From NCBI RefSeq assembly GCF_012274265.1, contig NZ_JAANYY010000003.1:680975-744974 (forward strand): a DNA stretch of 64,000 nt, given 5' to 3'. Of the stretch, positions 27,501-35,122 are shown piece by piece (the first letter of the stretch is position 1; each line of letters opens with the position of its first letter). The translations under genes and the position numbers were made by a program. The DNA comes from Sphingopyxis microcysteis (GTDB lineage Bacteria > Pseudomonadota > Alphaproteobacteria > Sphingomonadales > Sphingomonadaceae). Below the pieces are notes generated by a model. It made no database searches, was not told where the DNA came from, and saw only the letters and a list, made by a program, of their open reading frames with translations.

Positions 27501-27637
27501 AGGTCGAGCCCGCGCCGGGTCACCGCCTCGACGCTGGCGGGCGCGGTGGCAAGGGCGGCGCGCAGGTCGGCGACGATGTCGGCCTCGTTGCGGCGGGCGA
27601 GGGCGCGAAGGGGCGCGCGGGCAGTGAGTTCGGTCAT
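24542..27637 (-). CDS. putA: Bifunctional proline dehydrogenase / L-glutamate gamma-semialdehyde dehydrogenase
   Basis: Oxidises proline to glutamate in two steps (FAD, then NAD+), channelling the intermediate; membrane-associated when reducing quinone. 1031 residues from the ATG at 27637. An arm and alpha domain (1-150) is followed by the PRODH barrel (about 155-440, with MIDAEESDRLEPHMDVF, RLVKGAYWDTEIKRAQ, ASHNAMTL, QRLHGMGEGAHD) and the ALDH domain (about 530-1000) with Glu in LIAETGGANAMIVDS and nucleophilic Cys in FQSAGQRCSALRLLCVQ. There is no N-terminal ribbon-helix-helix domain, so it does not autoregulate like enterobacterial PutA; control is by the divergent Lrp-type regulator. The upstream GTG extension (13 codons) runs into the control region and is rejected. 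Confidence 0.96.
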   Translation of the reverse strand: MTELTARAPLRALARRNEADIVADLRAALATAPASVEAVTRRGLDLIRKAKAEGDRETLVAQLMNRYRLSTEEGVVLMCLAEALLRVPDSATANALIRDKIAGRHWKEGEDEDSPLIVALSARGLSLGSATLMLDAMGSKANPLTLLKSMIRRSGEPVIRQAALAAMKLLGQQFVMGETIDAAVKRANKEKSELASFDMLGEAARTAEDAARYYDSYADAITRIGKDAKPGDPHANHGISIKLSALHPRYEYLQRDRVIGELVPKVIELAKAARAVNIPLMIDAEESDRLEPHMDVFAALIDAGIADGWTGLGIVIQTYQKRAPAVIDWLAERARTRGVKLSMRLVKGAYWDTEIKRAQTLGLSDFPVFTAKLHTDLNYMRCAQLLRDAQDCIYPAFASHNAMTLAFVAELFAGADYELQRLHGMGEGAHDALVALFPPPRPVRVYAPVGTHRDLLAYLVRRLLENGANSSFVHQFSDPDVSAEQLAVDPRSVASAASSKIATGIGLFDPARRNSRGYDLGQPGVPEALVAAIGAARRSDRVAAPIVGGVTRGGAAEAVHNPGTGAIVGQVIEADKAVVDAAVAAAIAAQPDWSLAGGAFRAERLERAADLLEEHDALFLGLAIDEAGKTLVDAIAEVREAVDFLRYYAGQARADFTYPVELPGPTGERNELMLEGKGVFVAISPWNFPLAIFLGQVSAALAAGNAVLAKPAEQTPLIAHAAVELLLEAGIPGDVLAFLPGRGETVGAALTGHADISGVAFTGSTEVARAINRALALRDGPIATLIAETGGANAMIVDSTALPEQVARDAVASAFQSAGQRCSALRLLCVQEDVADTMIAMVAGAMAELNIGDPALLATDVGPIIDDEAQANIAAYVAEARAAGRVIAEAARTDLPAGGHFVPPVVIRLDHVTDLKREIFGPVLHVATWKGGELDALIDAINASGYGLTLGVHTRIDGVAAHIAARAQVGNVYVNRNQIGAIVGSQPFGGRGLSGTGPKAGGPHYLHRFAEEKTISTDITAAGGNAALMAG

Positions 27638-27734
27638 GCCGCACCATAGCGCAGGACGATACGGCAATCCGACCATTTGGTCGCCAGAAAATATATCTTT
27701 TGACCTATTTTCAGATCTAATTTAGTCGATTGAT
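27638..27734. promoter_or_regulatory. Divergent putA / Lrp-type regulator control region
   Basis: 97 bases between divergent starts. A perfect dyad GACCA-TT-TGGTC at 27671-27682 lies next to an AT-rich block (AAAATATATCTTTT, 27688-27701) that stands out from the GC-rich surroundings. Lrp-family proteins favour such AT-rich dyads and often bind between their own gene and the target. The assignment as operator is inferred. Confidence 0.5.
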
Positions 27735-28205
27735 ATGAGAGATGCGCCAACTACAGTCGATATGGATGACTTTGACCGCAAAATCCTGTCGATTCTGCGC
27801 CGCGACGGCCGCATCACCTTCACCGACCTCGCGCAGCGCGTCGGCCTATCCAAGACCCCGTGCCAGCAACGTGTCCGTCGGCTGGTCGACAAGGGCGTGA
27901 TCACGGGTTTTGCCGCGATCGTCGACCCCGCCAAGGTCGGCCTCGACCATGTCGCCTTTGCCGAGGTCAAGCTGTCCGACACGCGCGAGGCGGCGCTGAA
28001 GCAATTCAACGCGGCGGTGCGCGCAATCCCCGAGGTCGAGGAATGCCACATGATCGCCAGCAGCTTCGACTATCTGCTCAAGGTTCGCACCCCCGACATC
28101 CGCCGCTACCGCATCGTGCTCGGCGAAAAAATCTCCAGCCTGCCGCACGTCGCCAGCACTTCGACCTTCGTCGCGATGGAAACGATCAGCGAAACGGCGC
28201 GCTGA
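27735..28205 (+). CDS. Lrp/AsnC-family regulator, probable proline-responsive PutR
   Basis: 156 residues. The N-terminal helix-turn-helix (FDRKILSILRRDGRITFTDLAQRVGLSKTPCQQRVRRLVDKGVITGFAAIVDP) and the C-terminal RAM ligand-binding domain (HVAFAEVKLSD ... VRAIPEVEECHMIASSFDYLLKVRTPDIRRYRIVLGEKISSLPHVASTSTFVAM) are complete. Divergent placement against putA is the arrangement of PutR in Agrobacterium and Rhodobacter, which activates putA with proline. That role is inferred from context. The final motif SLPHVASTSTFVAME is typical of this subgroup. Confidence 0.88.
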   Translation: MRDAPTTVDMDDFDRKILSILRRDGRITFTDLAQRVGLSKTPCQQRVRRLVDKGVITGFAAIVDPAKVGLDHVAFAEVKLSDTREAALKQFNAAVRAIPEVEECHMIASSFDYLLKVRTPDIRRYRIVLGEKISSLPHVASTSTFVAMETISETAR

Positions 28206-28253
28206 CCGCGATATTGACCGCCGCCTTCACCTGTGCCAATCGCGCAGCCCCGG

Positions 28254-28327
28254 GCGGGTGTAGCTCAATGGTAGAGCAGAAGCTTCCCAAGCTTACGACG
28301 AGGGTTCGATTCCCTTCACCCGCTCCA
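28254..28327 (+). tRNA. tRNA-Gly (anticodon CCC)
   Basis: 74 bases including the encoded CCA. Acceptor GCGGGTG pairs with CACCCGC, D arm GCTC-AATGGTA-GAGC, anticodon loop TTCCCAA giving CCC, T arm AGGG-TTCGATT-CCCT. It reads GGG codons. The sequence follows the E. coli tRNA-Gly(CCC) pattern closely. Confidence 0.96.
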
Positions 28328-28430
28328 GACTTTCGCAGCGGTCTAGCGGAGCTAAATCGCGATCAGCGAAAGTCCGGCCGACCTCGCGCAGCGAGGATCG
28401 ACGGCATGGCTTTGCCATGCCGGTGCCACC
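28328..28430. other. Intergenic hairpins between tRNA-Gly and transglutaminase-like gene
   Basis: Two dyads are visible: GACTTTCGC / GCGAAAGTC (28328-28336 and about 28363-28371) just after the tRNA, and CGGCATGGC-TTT-GCCATGCCG (28402-28422) just past the stop of the minus-strand gene. Neither has a T-run, so both are only possible processing or termination structures. Confidence 0.45.
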
Positions 28431-29207
28431 TTAAATCGCTTGTACCGTCACCTGCTGGTTCAGCAGCTCGATTTCGCCATAGGCGGTCAGAAAGCTGATG
28501 TCGGCTGCGTCGCGGCCGACGGCGATCCTGGCCATTTCGTTCGCTTTCGCCATGCCTGTCGCATCAACCAGATGCCAGGCACCGCCGAGAAACACCTCGG
28601 CCACCGCATGGAAATCCTGCGGTTCGACGTGCGGCGCATAGACGCTGACGATGCGCGCCGGGATCGCCGCGGCGCGCGCCAGGCTGACCATCACATGGGC
28701 ATAGTCACGGCACACCCCCTGCCGTTCAACAAAGCTGTCGAGCGCCCCCGTTTCGGCGTCGCTCGACCCCGACACATAGGTGAAATGCGCCTCGATCCAA
28801 TCGCGCATCCGCCCGATCTTGGCGCCGCCCTCGGCATCGCCAAACTCGTCCTGGACGAAGTGGATGAACTTGTTCGCTGGGCAATAACGCGATTCGTTGA
28901 GATATTGGACGGTCTCGCCCGGCAATCGGTGCATCGGCACCTTGTCGAGCCTCCGGTAGTCAACCACATTGCGCACGATTTCGACCGTCGTGCGGTACCG
29001 GACATTGAGCTCGCCGCCGCGGCGCAGCCAGATGCGGTCGCCGATCATGTCCTGCGCGGGAACGCGGGCAAAATACTCGCAGTCGCCGACGTCGAGCACC
29101 GCGTTCAGGATCAGTTGCTCGGGGATTGCCGCCGCCTCGATATGCAGCATCAGGTCGACCGGATCGCCGAGGCGATAGTCCAGCGCGGCGGTGATTTCGA
29201 GTTTCAT
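28431..29207 (-). CDS. Transglutaminase-like (papain-fold) protein
   Basis: 258 residues from the ATG at 29207; the upstream open extension is not like the family. The bacterial transglutaminase-like N-terminal domain (MKLEITAALDYRLGDPVDLMLHIEAAAIPEQ) precedes the catalytic core with nucleophile Cys in RQGVCRDYAHVMVSLARAAAIPARIVSVY, His in DFHAVAEVFLGGAWHLVDAT and Asp in VDATG. No signal peptide is seen, so it is probably cytoplasmic. Members may be proteases or peptide hydrolases; the substrate is unknown. It stands alone, without the alpha-E/circularly permuted ATP-grasp partners that often accompany this family. Confidence 0.88.
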   Translation of the reverse strand: MKLEITAALDYRLGDPVDLMLHIEAAAIPEQLILNAVLDVGDCEYFARVPAQDMIGDRIWLRRGGELNVRYRTTVEIVRNVVDYRRLDKVPMHRLPGETVQYLNESRYCPANKFIHFVQDEFGDAEGGAKIGRMRDWIEAHFTYVSGSSDAETGALDSFVERQGVCRDYAHVMVSLARAAAIPARIVSVYAPHVEPQDFHAVAEVFLGGAWHLVDATGMAKANEMARIAVGRDAADISFLTAYGEIELLNQQVTVQAI

Positions 29208-29350
29208 CGGCTGGGAACGCTCCAAAACGGGATCGGTGCCGCTAGGGCCAGAAAAACATCGGCACAATCGAAAATATCGACGAAAAGCATTGGCGCGATT
29301 TGGCGCCCGCGCGCTATGAGCCGCCAACCCATTCTTCGTCGGGGCATTTT

Positions 29351-30601
29351 GTGACCGCATCGCGTACCATCCCCTTCATCGTCGCCACCATCTTTATCGA
29401 CGCGGTCGGTTTCGGGATCATCATGCCGGTGCTGCCGCAGCTCGTGATGGAGGTCGGGCGCATCGACCTGCCCCACGCAATCGAGGTCGGAGCGTGGATC
29501 GGGCTGGTGATGGCGGTCGCGACCTTTCTGGCGTCGCCGGTGCTCGGCAATCTGTCCGACCGCTTCGGGCGGCGGCGCGTGCTGCTCTTGTCGCTCGGCG
29601 GGCTCGCGATCGACTATGCGCTGCTGACGATCGTCGAAACACTGCCATGGCTGTTCGTCGCGCGGGCACTGTCAGGGGTGTTCGGCGGCAGCTATGCCGC
29701 GGCGCAGGCGGCGATCGCCGACATCACCCCGCCGGAGCAGCGCGCGCGCAATTTCGGCTTCGTCGGCGCGGCGTTCGGGGTCGGCTTTGTCGCCGGTCCG
29801 GCGATCGGCGGCTTTCTGGGCGAGATCGGCCCGCGCGCGCCCTTCGTCGCCGCGGCGATCCTCGCCGCCGCCAACATGCTCTATGGCCTGTTCATCTTTC
29901 CCGAAACCCTGCCGCCCGAGCGCCGCCGCGCCTTCAACTGGCGGCGTGCCAATCCGCTCGGCGCGCTCGCAACGATGCGTAGCCTGCCCGGCATGGGCGG
30001 AGTCGCGAGCGTGCTGACGTTATGGCAGATCGCGAGCCTCGTCTATCCGATGACGTGGAGCTTTTACTGCATCGCGCAGCTCGGCTGGACGCCGGGGATG
30101 ATCGGCGCCAGCCTCGCGGCGGTCGGGGTGATGATCGCATTGGGGCAGACGTTCGTTGTCGGCCCGATGGTCGCGCGCTTTGGCGAGCGCGATGCGGCGA
30201 CGATCGGCATCGCGATCGCCGTCGCCAATTATCTGGGCTATGCCTTTGTCACCTCGACCTGGGGCGCGTTCCTGCTGTTGCTGCCGATCGCCTTGCAGGC
30301 ACCGGTGCAGCCGTCGCTCAACGCGCTGATGTCGCGCCGCGCCACCGCCGACACGCAAGGCGAGGTGCAGGGGATTTCGGCAATGGCGATGGGGCTGGGC
30401 CAGCTGGTTGCGCCGATCGTGCTGACCGGCACCATGGCCTATTTCACCGCCGCCGCGGCCCCGGTGCATTTCCCGGGCGCCGCGTTCATTGTGGCGGCAA
30501 TCTTTGGCCTGCTCGCGATCCTGATGCTGCGCCGCTTGCCGCGGGTCACCCGGACCAGCGACGACGCGGGCGATCAAATGCCGCCGTCGGTCACCGCATA
30601 G
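29351..30601 (+). CDS. MFS transporter, TCR/Tet-like drug efflux family
   Basis: 416 residues from the GTG at 29351 ([32 protein letters not shown]). Twelve hydrophobic helices. Family marks: helix-1 motif DxxGxGxIMPVLPxL, loop 2-3 motif [20 protein letters not shown], motif [23 protein letters not shown] in helix 5. Proton-driven export is likely; the substrate is unknown and resistance cannot be claimed. A TTG at 29300 would add 17 residues, but they lack conservation. The stop overlaps the convergent CinA-like gene by 28 bases. Confidence 0.85.
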   Translation: MTASRTIPFIVATIFIDAVGFGIIMPVLPQLVMEVGRIDLPHAIEVGAWIGLVMAVATFLASPVLGNLSDRFGRRRVLLLSLGGLAIDYALLTIVETLPWLFVARALSGVFGGSYAAAQAAIADITPPEQRARNFGFVGAAFGVGFVAGPAIGGFLGEIGPRAPFVAAAILAAANMLYGLFIFPETLPPERRRAFNWRRANPLGALATMRSLPGMGGVASVLTLWQIASLVYPMTWSFYCIAQLGWTPGMIGASLAAVGVMIALGQTFVVGPMVARFGERDAATIGIAIAVANYLGYAFVTSTWGAFLLLLPIALQAPVQPSLNALMSRRATADTQGEVQGISAMAMGLGQLVAPIVLTGTMAYFTAAAAPVHFPGAAFIVAAIFGLLAILMLRRLPRVTRTSDDAGDQMPPSVTA

Positions 30602-31335
30602 CCCGCAGCCTCAAGCCCCGCCGTCAGCATTGCGACACAGGCGGCGACGTCCGCCGCCGACGTTGAGCGGATCACAAAATTGGCGCCGACCTTGCCGTCG
30701 CGGAAAAAGGGATAGCTGCCGATCACGACCCCCGGATGCTCCTTTTCGCCCTGGCGCAGCAGGTCGGCGACCTCGCTTTCGGGCGACCAGGCGCCGATCG
30801 TGTGCGCGATCAGCGGCGCGCCGCCCTCCAGCTGGCCGGTCAGCGCGTCGAGCATCCCCGCGGTGATATGCGGCACCCCCGCCATCACGAACAAATTGCC
30901 GATGCGGATGCCCGGCGCGCCCGACATGCGGTTGGGGATCAGTTCCGCGCCGTCGGGGGTGCGCGCCATGCGCAGCCGCGCCTCGGTGAGTTCCAGCCCG
31001 CGCCCGCCATAATAGCGTTCAAGGATCGCGCGTGCTTCCGGGTGGACGATGACGCCGACGCCGAGCGCCTTGGCGACCGCATCGACCGTGATGTCGTCGT
31101 GCGTCGGGCCGATGCCGCCGGTGGTAAAAACATAATCGTAGCGCGCGCGCACCGCGTTCAGTGCAGCAACGATCTCGTCCTCGACATCGGGCACGACGCG
31201 CACTTCGCGCAGCCGGATGCCCTGTGCGTCCAGCCAGGTCGCGATTTGGGCGATATTCTTGTCCTGGGTGCGGCCCGAGAGAATCTCGTCGCCAATCACC
31301 AGCACGGCGGCGGTCCAGATGCGTTCTTCGCTCAT
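30574..31335 (-). CDS. CinA-like molybdopterin-binding (MoCF) domain protein
   Basis: 253 residues made only of the MoaB/Mog-like domain of competence/damage-inducible protein A: AAVLVIGDEILSGRTQDKNIAQIATWLDAQGIRLREVRVVPDVEDEI, VFTTGGIGPTHDDITVDAVAKALG, MSGAPGIRIGNLFVMAGVPHITAGMLDAL. The C-terminal NMN-amidohydrolase domain of full CinA is absent, as in many alphaproteobacteria, where a separate protein carries it. The biochemical role of this half is uncertain; ADP-ribose pyrophosphatase activity is reported for the fold in full-length CinA. Confidence 0.9.
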   Translation of the reverse strand: MSEERIWTAAVLVIGDEILSGRTQDKNIAQIATWLDAQGIRLREVRVVPDVEDEIVAALNAVRARYDYVFTTGGIGPTHDDITVDAVAKALGVGVIVHPEARAILERYYGGRGLELTEARLRMARTPDGAELIPNRMSGAPGIRIGNLFVMAGVPHITAGMLDALTGQLEGGAPLIAHTIGAWSPESEVADLLRQGEKEHPGVVIGSYPFFRDGKVGANFVIRSTSAADVAACVAMLTAGLEAAGYAVTDGGI

Positions 31336-31439
31336 CGCTCTGCCTTAACCGCACCCCGTGACAAAACAAGTCCGGTGGACCCGCATCCTTGTTCTTGTTA
31401 TGTTCAATGTCGACTCGTAATGCGCAAGGGAGAAACGCG

Positions 31440-32075
31440 ATGGCCGACGAGCTGATTTTCTACACCAACCCGATGTCGCGCGGCCAGATCGTCCGCTGGA
31501 TGCTGGAGGAGGTCGGCGCGTCCTACGAACCGCGCATCCTCGATTATGGCACGACGATGAAGGACGCCGCCTATCTGGCGATCAATCCGATGGGCAAGGT
31601 TCCCGCGATCGTCCATGACGACCGCGTGGTCACCGAATGCGCCGCGATCTGCGCCTATCTGGCCGACGCCTTCCCCGCTGCCGGGCTGGCGCCGCCGACC
31701 GCAGCGCGCGCCGATTATTATCGCTGGCTGTTCTTCACCGCCGGGCCGGTCGAACAGGCGATCATATCGAAACAGTTCGGGCTGGAGCCGGAGGGCGAGC
31801 AGCAACGGATGGCGGGTTTCGGTTCGCTGGCAATGGCGCTCGATGCGCTCGAAACCGCAGTGACGAGCAAATCTTTCGTGGCGGGCGATCGGTTCAGCGC
31901 CGCCGACGTCTATGTCGGCAGCCAGCTCGACTGGGGGCTGCAATTTGGGACGATCCCCTCGCGCCCGGCATTCGAGGCCTATGTTGCGCCTTTGCGGACA
32001 CGCGCCGCGTACCAGCGCGCGAAAGCGATCGACAATGCGCTGATCGCCGAGATGCAGGCGGCGAATCCGGCGTAA
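31440..32075 (+). CDS. Glutathione S-transferase family protein
   Basis: 211 residues from the ATG at 31440 after GGGAGAAACGCG; a start at 31389 would add 17 residues outside the thioredoxin fold. The N-terminal thioredoxin-like domain has LIFYTNPMSRGQIVRWMLEEVGASYE and the cis-Pro and Glu-Ser-like glutathione site NPMGKVPAIVHDDRVVTECAAICAYLADAFP. The helical C-domain has FVAGDRFSAADVYVGSQLDWGLQFG. Ser or Tyr in TNPMS may activate glutathione. Substrate unknown; single gene. Confidence 0.9.
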   Translation: MADELIFYTNPMSRGQIVRWMLEEVGASYEPRILDYGTTMKDAAYLAINPMGKVPAIVHDDRVVTECAAICAYLADAFPAAGLAPPTAARADYYRWLFFTAGPVEQAIISKQFGLEPEGEQQRMAGFGSLAMALDALETAVTSKSFVAGDRFSAADVYVGSQLDWGLQFGTIPSRPAFEAYVAPLRTRAAYQRAKAIDNALIAEMQAANPA

Positions 32076-32081
32076 ATTCTC

Positions 32082-32149
32082 ACCATAGCCCTGAGCCTGT
32101 TGAAGGGCGCCTCGCCGAGAAGCGCCCTTCGACCGGATCAGGGCTACGG
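32082..32149. repeat. Inverted repeat with CCCTGAG...GAAGGGCG arms
   Basis: Imperfect 28-base arms (32082-32109 and about 32122-32149) between the convergent GST and DUF2785 genes, same family as 36867-36935. It may serve as a two-way terminator. Confidence 0.75.
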
Positions 32150-32168
32150 TTTGAATGAAGCAGCGGAG

Positions 32169-33065
32169 CTAGGGCAGCGCTTTCAGCAATCCGGCGGCGA
32201 GCGGCGCCAGCCGTCGCACCTGCGGATCCTGCGATTCGCTCGCCGCGACATAGACGGCGTCGGCAAAGGCCGTGCTATTATGGACCGCCGCCAGCCCCGC
32301 AGCGCTGGCATAGGGCGCTTTCCAGCGCGCCGCATCGCTGGGGTGCAGCGTCTGGAACCACGCCGCCCACGCGGCATCGTCGATGTCGGTGCGCTTCGCC
32401 AGGAACAGAAGTGGCCGCGCCAGCCGCCGCGCCTCGCCATGGACATAGGGATGCGATCCCGCCGGCGCGACCTGCGCGGCGATCGCGCCGAGCATCAGGT
32501 CGGCGTCGGCGCGCGCCAGACGCGGATTAAGCGCCAGCTGCATCAACAGGTCGGCGCCGTGCGCGACCCCGTGCCGCCAGCCCTGCCCCTCGACAAAACC
32601 GCGATAGTCGGTGACGCCGCGCAAATAGGTCGCGCCGGTTGCGGCGAGCGCGTGCAATTCGGCTTCGGTCAAAAAGGGTTCGACGCGGTCGGCGCGCGCG
32701 ACTTCCGACAGCGCCAGCACGGCGAAGGGACGGCGAAAGCCCGCGGGGTCGTCGGGCGCGGCAAGGATCGCCGTCAGCCGCTGCATCGCGTAGCGGAGGC
32801 CATCGGGTTTCAGATGTTTGCCGCGCAGTCCCTGCGTCCACAGCGCGAAAGCAAAATCGTCCCGAACCGCGGGATCGGGGTCGCCGAGGCAGGCAATTAG
32901 GGCGTCGATCGCGGCATGGTCGGCGACCGCAAAATAACGACCGGCAAAGGCCTTGAGATCGCCATCGTCGGGCCGCGCGACCGCGCAAGCCTCATTGGCG
33001 TTTGCCGCGCCGGGCAGCGCCGTCAGCAACATCGCGGCACCGACCGCGCCCCAAATCCGTTTCAT
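32169..33065 (-). CDS. DUF2785-like secreted protein
   Basis: 298 residues from the ATG at 33065, which has GAGGGGG six bases upstream; an ATG at 33071 sits directly on that site and is less likely. Signal peptide MKRIWGAVGAAMLLTALPGAANA. The mature part is alpha-helical, in HEAT-like pairs (LIACLGDPDPAVRDDFAFALWTQGL, FRRPFAVLALSEVARADRV, RGFVEGQGWRHGVAHGADLLMQLALNP). RGFVEGQGWRHGVAHGADLL matches the DUF2785 family, whose function is unknown. Expected in the periplasm. Confidence 0.8.
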   Translation of the reverse strand: MKRIWGAVGAAMLLTALPGAANANEACAVARPDDGDLKAFAGRYFAVADHAAIDALIACLGDPDPAVRDDFAFALWTQGLRGKHLKPDGLRYAMQRLTAILAAPDDPAGFRRPFAVLALSEVARADRVEPFLTEAELHALAATGATYLRGVTDYRGFVEGQGWRHGVAHGADLLMQLALNPRLARADADLMLGAIAAQVAPAGSHPYVHGEARRLARPLLFLAKRTDIDDAAWAAWFQTLHPSDAARWKAPYASAAGLAAVHNSTAFADAVYVAASESQDPQVRRLAPLAAGLLKALP

Positions 33066-33085
33066 CCTCATCCCCCTCACAAAGA

Positions 33086-33114
33086 AAGAGCCCGGCGAAT
33101 CGCTCCGCCGGGCT
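33086..33114 (-). terminator. Rho-independent terminator after the Bax-inhibitor-1 gene
   Basis: Perfect 9-bp stem AGCCCGGCG / CGCCGGGCT (33089-33097 and 33106-33114). Read on the minus strand the hairpin is followed by CTTTCTTT. It lies 27 bases past the stop of the Bax-inhibitor-1 family gene. Confidence 0.8.
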
Positions 33115-33140
33115 CCGTTGTTTGTTCGATGTCCGTCCGC

Positions 33141-33875
33141 TTATTCGCGGCTGCCCAGCAGATTGAGCAGGAAGGTGAACATGTTGACGAAGTCGAGGTA
33201 GAGCGTCAGCGCGCCCATCACCACCGACTTGCCGACAAAGTCGGTCCCGCGGACATAGAAATACATGCTCTTGATCTTCTGCGTGTCATAGGCGGTCAGG
33301 CCTGCGAACAGCAGCACACCGATGACGCTGATCGCCATCGCCAGCGCGCTCGACTGCACGAACAGGTTGATCAGCATCGCAACCAGAATGCCCACCACAC
33401 CCATGATCAGGAAGGTGCCGAAGCCCGACAGATCCTTCTTGGTCGTGTAGCCATAGAGGCTGAGACCAAGGAAGGCCGCCGCCGTCGCGAAGAAGGTCGT
33501 GGCGATCGACGTGCCGGTAAAGGCGATGAAGATCGTCGACATCGACAGACCCATCACCGCGGCATAGACCCAGAACAGCGCCTGCGCCGCCGTCGTCGAC
33601 AGCTTGTTGATACCAAAGCTCAGCACCAGCACGAACGCCAGCGGCGCCAGCATCACCACCCACATCAGCGGAGTGCCGACCATCGAGGCGGTAAAGCCCG
33701 ACTGGAAGGCGAGCAGCGCGACGATACCCGTCAGCAGCACGCCCGACGCCATATAATTGTAAACCGACAGCATGTACGACCGCAGGCCGGCATCGACGGC
33801 CTGGTCCATTGCGTTCGCGCCGGCCCCAAAACCGGAAGCCGCCATATTGGGGTCGTTCCAATTCGCCATTGTCAT
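33141..33875 (-). CDS. Bax inhibitor-1/YccA family membrane protein
   Basis: 244 residues with seven hydrophobic helices (for example YMASGVLLTGIVALLAFQ, PLMWVVMLAPLAFVLVLSF, ALAMAISVIGVLLFAGLTAYDTQKIK). The family signature is LFWVYAAVMGLSMSTIFIAFTGTSIATTFFATAAAFLGLSLYGYTTKKDLSG plus the C-terminal TAYDTQKIKSMYF with the Asp proposed to gate proton/calcium leak in this fold. Inner membrane. The start is MTMANWN at 33875, with MANWN at 33869 as an alternative. Single-gene unit with its own terminator. Confidence 0.93.
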   Translation of the reverse strand: MTMANWNDPNMAASGFGAGANAMDQAVDAGLRSYMLSVYNYMASGVLLTGIVALLAFQSGFTASMVGTPLMWVVMLAPLAFVLVLSFGINKLSTTAAQALFWVYAAVMGLSMSTIFIAFTGTSIATTFFATAAAFLGLSLYGYTTKKDLSGFGTFLIMGVVGILVAMLINLFVQSSALAMAISVIGVLLFAGLTAYDTQKIKSMYFYVRGTDFVGKSVVMGALTLYLDFVNMFTFLLNLLGSRE

Positions 33876-34008
33876 TACTCCATCACCGGTCAGCCCATAC
33901 CGACCGTAGGTGGCAATATCGTGATTTTCTCTCCGGCTTTCAAGCGAAACCGGAAATGGCCCAAGTTTCGGTGGCTGCGGCTGCGCGAGCGATTATGCTG
34001 CCGGGGCC

Positions 34009-34620
34009 ATGTCGACCCACCGCCTGTTCGTCGCGCTGCGCCCGCCGCGCCCCGTCCGCGACCTGCTGCGCACCGCGATGCACGGCATATCGGCGGCGCG
34101 CTGGCAGGATGACGACCAGCTGCACCTGACCCTGCGCTTTATCGGCGAGGTCGACCGCCACCGCGCCGAAGACGTTGCCGCCGCGCTCGGCGCGCTCCAT
34201 GCGCCTTCGATCATCGCGCGGATCGCCGGGGTGGGAATGTTCGAGCGCAAAGGGTGGCCACACACTGTCTGGGCCGGGGTCGAGCCGGCGGCGGCGCTGG
34301 CGGGACTGCACCGCAAGGTCGATCAATTGCTTGGGCGCGTCGGCATCGACGCCGAACCCCGCGCCTTTGTCCCGCACATCGCGCTGGCGCGGCTCAACCG
34401 GTCGGCGGGGCCGGTCGCGCCCTTCCTGGCACAGCACGGCGATCTGGCGAGCGCGCCGTTCGTCTTCGACCACGTTATCCTCTACGAAAGCGAAATGGGC
34501 CATGGCGGGTCGCGCTATCACCCCGTGGCGCGCTATCCTTTGGACGTTTCGGTGACGAGCGCGGCGGCGACCGCGCTGACGTCGGCCCAGGTCGCGGCAA
34601 AACCATCGTCGGCGCCATAA
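34009..34620 (+). CDS. thpR: RNA 2',3'-cyclic phosphodiesterase
   Basis: 203-residue member of the 2H phosphoesterase family (LigT/ThpR) that opens 2',3'-cyclic phosphates at RNA ends. Both HxTx-type motifs are present: HLTLRFIGEV near residue 44 and HIALARLNR near 126 (Ala replaces Thr in the second, a variation seen in bacterial members). N-terminal RLFVALRPPRPVRDLL is typical. The last 88 bases overlap the convergent phosphatase gene; the extra C-terminal tail (SVTSAAATALTSAQVAAKPSSAP) created by this overlap is not conserved in the family. Confidence 0.88.
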   Translation: MSTHRLFVALRPPRPVRDLLRTAMHGISAARWQDDDQLHLTLRFIGEVDRHRAEDVAAALGALHAPSIIARIAGVGMFERKGWPHTVWAGVEPAAALAGLHRKVDQLLGRVGIDAEPRAFVPHIALARLNRSAGPVAPFLAQHGDLASAPFVFDHVILYESEMGHGGSRYHPVARYPLDVSVTSAAATALTSAQVAAKPSSAP

Positions 34621-35015
34621 TAGGGATCGGTCACACTTTCGCCCTGCCGCCCCGGGACGAGATCGAGCATCAGCCGGACGCGCGCGGTCGCATCGGCGGG
34701 CGCGAGCGCACGGGCGTCGCGCAGGTTCGTGGCATCGGCGGCGAGGATCAGGTCGAAGCGGTAGAAATCCTCCACCGCCAATTGCCGCGCGCGCAGGTCC
34801 GAAATGTCGGTGCCGCGGCGCCGCGCTTCGGCCGCGGCGCGGCGATCGGGCGGATGGCCGACATGCCAGTCGCCGGTTCCCGCCGAATCGAGCCGCGCGG
34901 CGATCCCGGCGGCGGCGAAAGCCGCGCGCGCGGCGCCCTCGGCGAGCGGCGAGCGGCAGATATTGCCGAGGCAGAGGAACAGGATCGCCGGGCCATTGTC
35001 GCTATTGTTGCTCAT
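34533..35015 (-). CDS. Low-molecular-weight protein-tyrosine phosphatase
   Basis: 160 residues from the ATG at 35015 (MSNNSDNGPAILFLCLGNICRSPLAEG). The P-loop CLGNICRS fits C(X)5R(S/T) with the catalytic Cys near residue 15, and the general acid Asp is in the late motif DPYYG near 131. Length is normal for the family (about 150-160). Cytoplasmic; may remove tyrosine or arginine phosphate. It is not adjacent to a tyrosine kinase or capsule genes here, so the substrate is unknown. Confidence 0.93.
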   Translation of the reverse strand: MSNNSDNGPAILFLCLGNICRSPLAEGAARAAFAAAGIAARLDSAGTGDWHVGHPPDRRAAAEARRRGTDISDLRARQLAVEDFYRFDLILAADATNLRDARALAPADATARVRLMLDLVPGRQGESVTDPYYGADDGFAATWADVSAVAAALVTETSKG

Positions 35016-35122
35016 GTCGCTCCTGTTCGCGCCAAAGTTGAACCGACTTTCAACTTGCGCCATTTTTCGGCTCTGCTAGCCATGAGCGATAACAGATAGT
35101 GGGTCAGGGAGAGGGTTGCCAG

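Noticed and set aside
29351..30601. Calling the MFS carrier a tetracycline-resistance determinant
   Set aside because: The TCR/Tet family fold is shared by many chromosomal carriers; nothing around it (tetR, mobile context) supports a resistance role.
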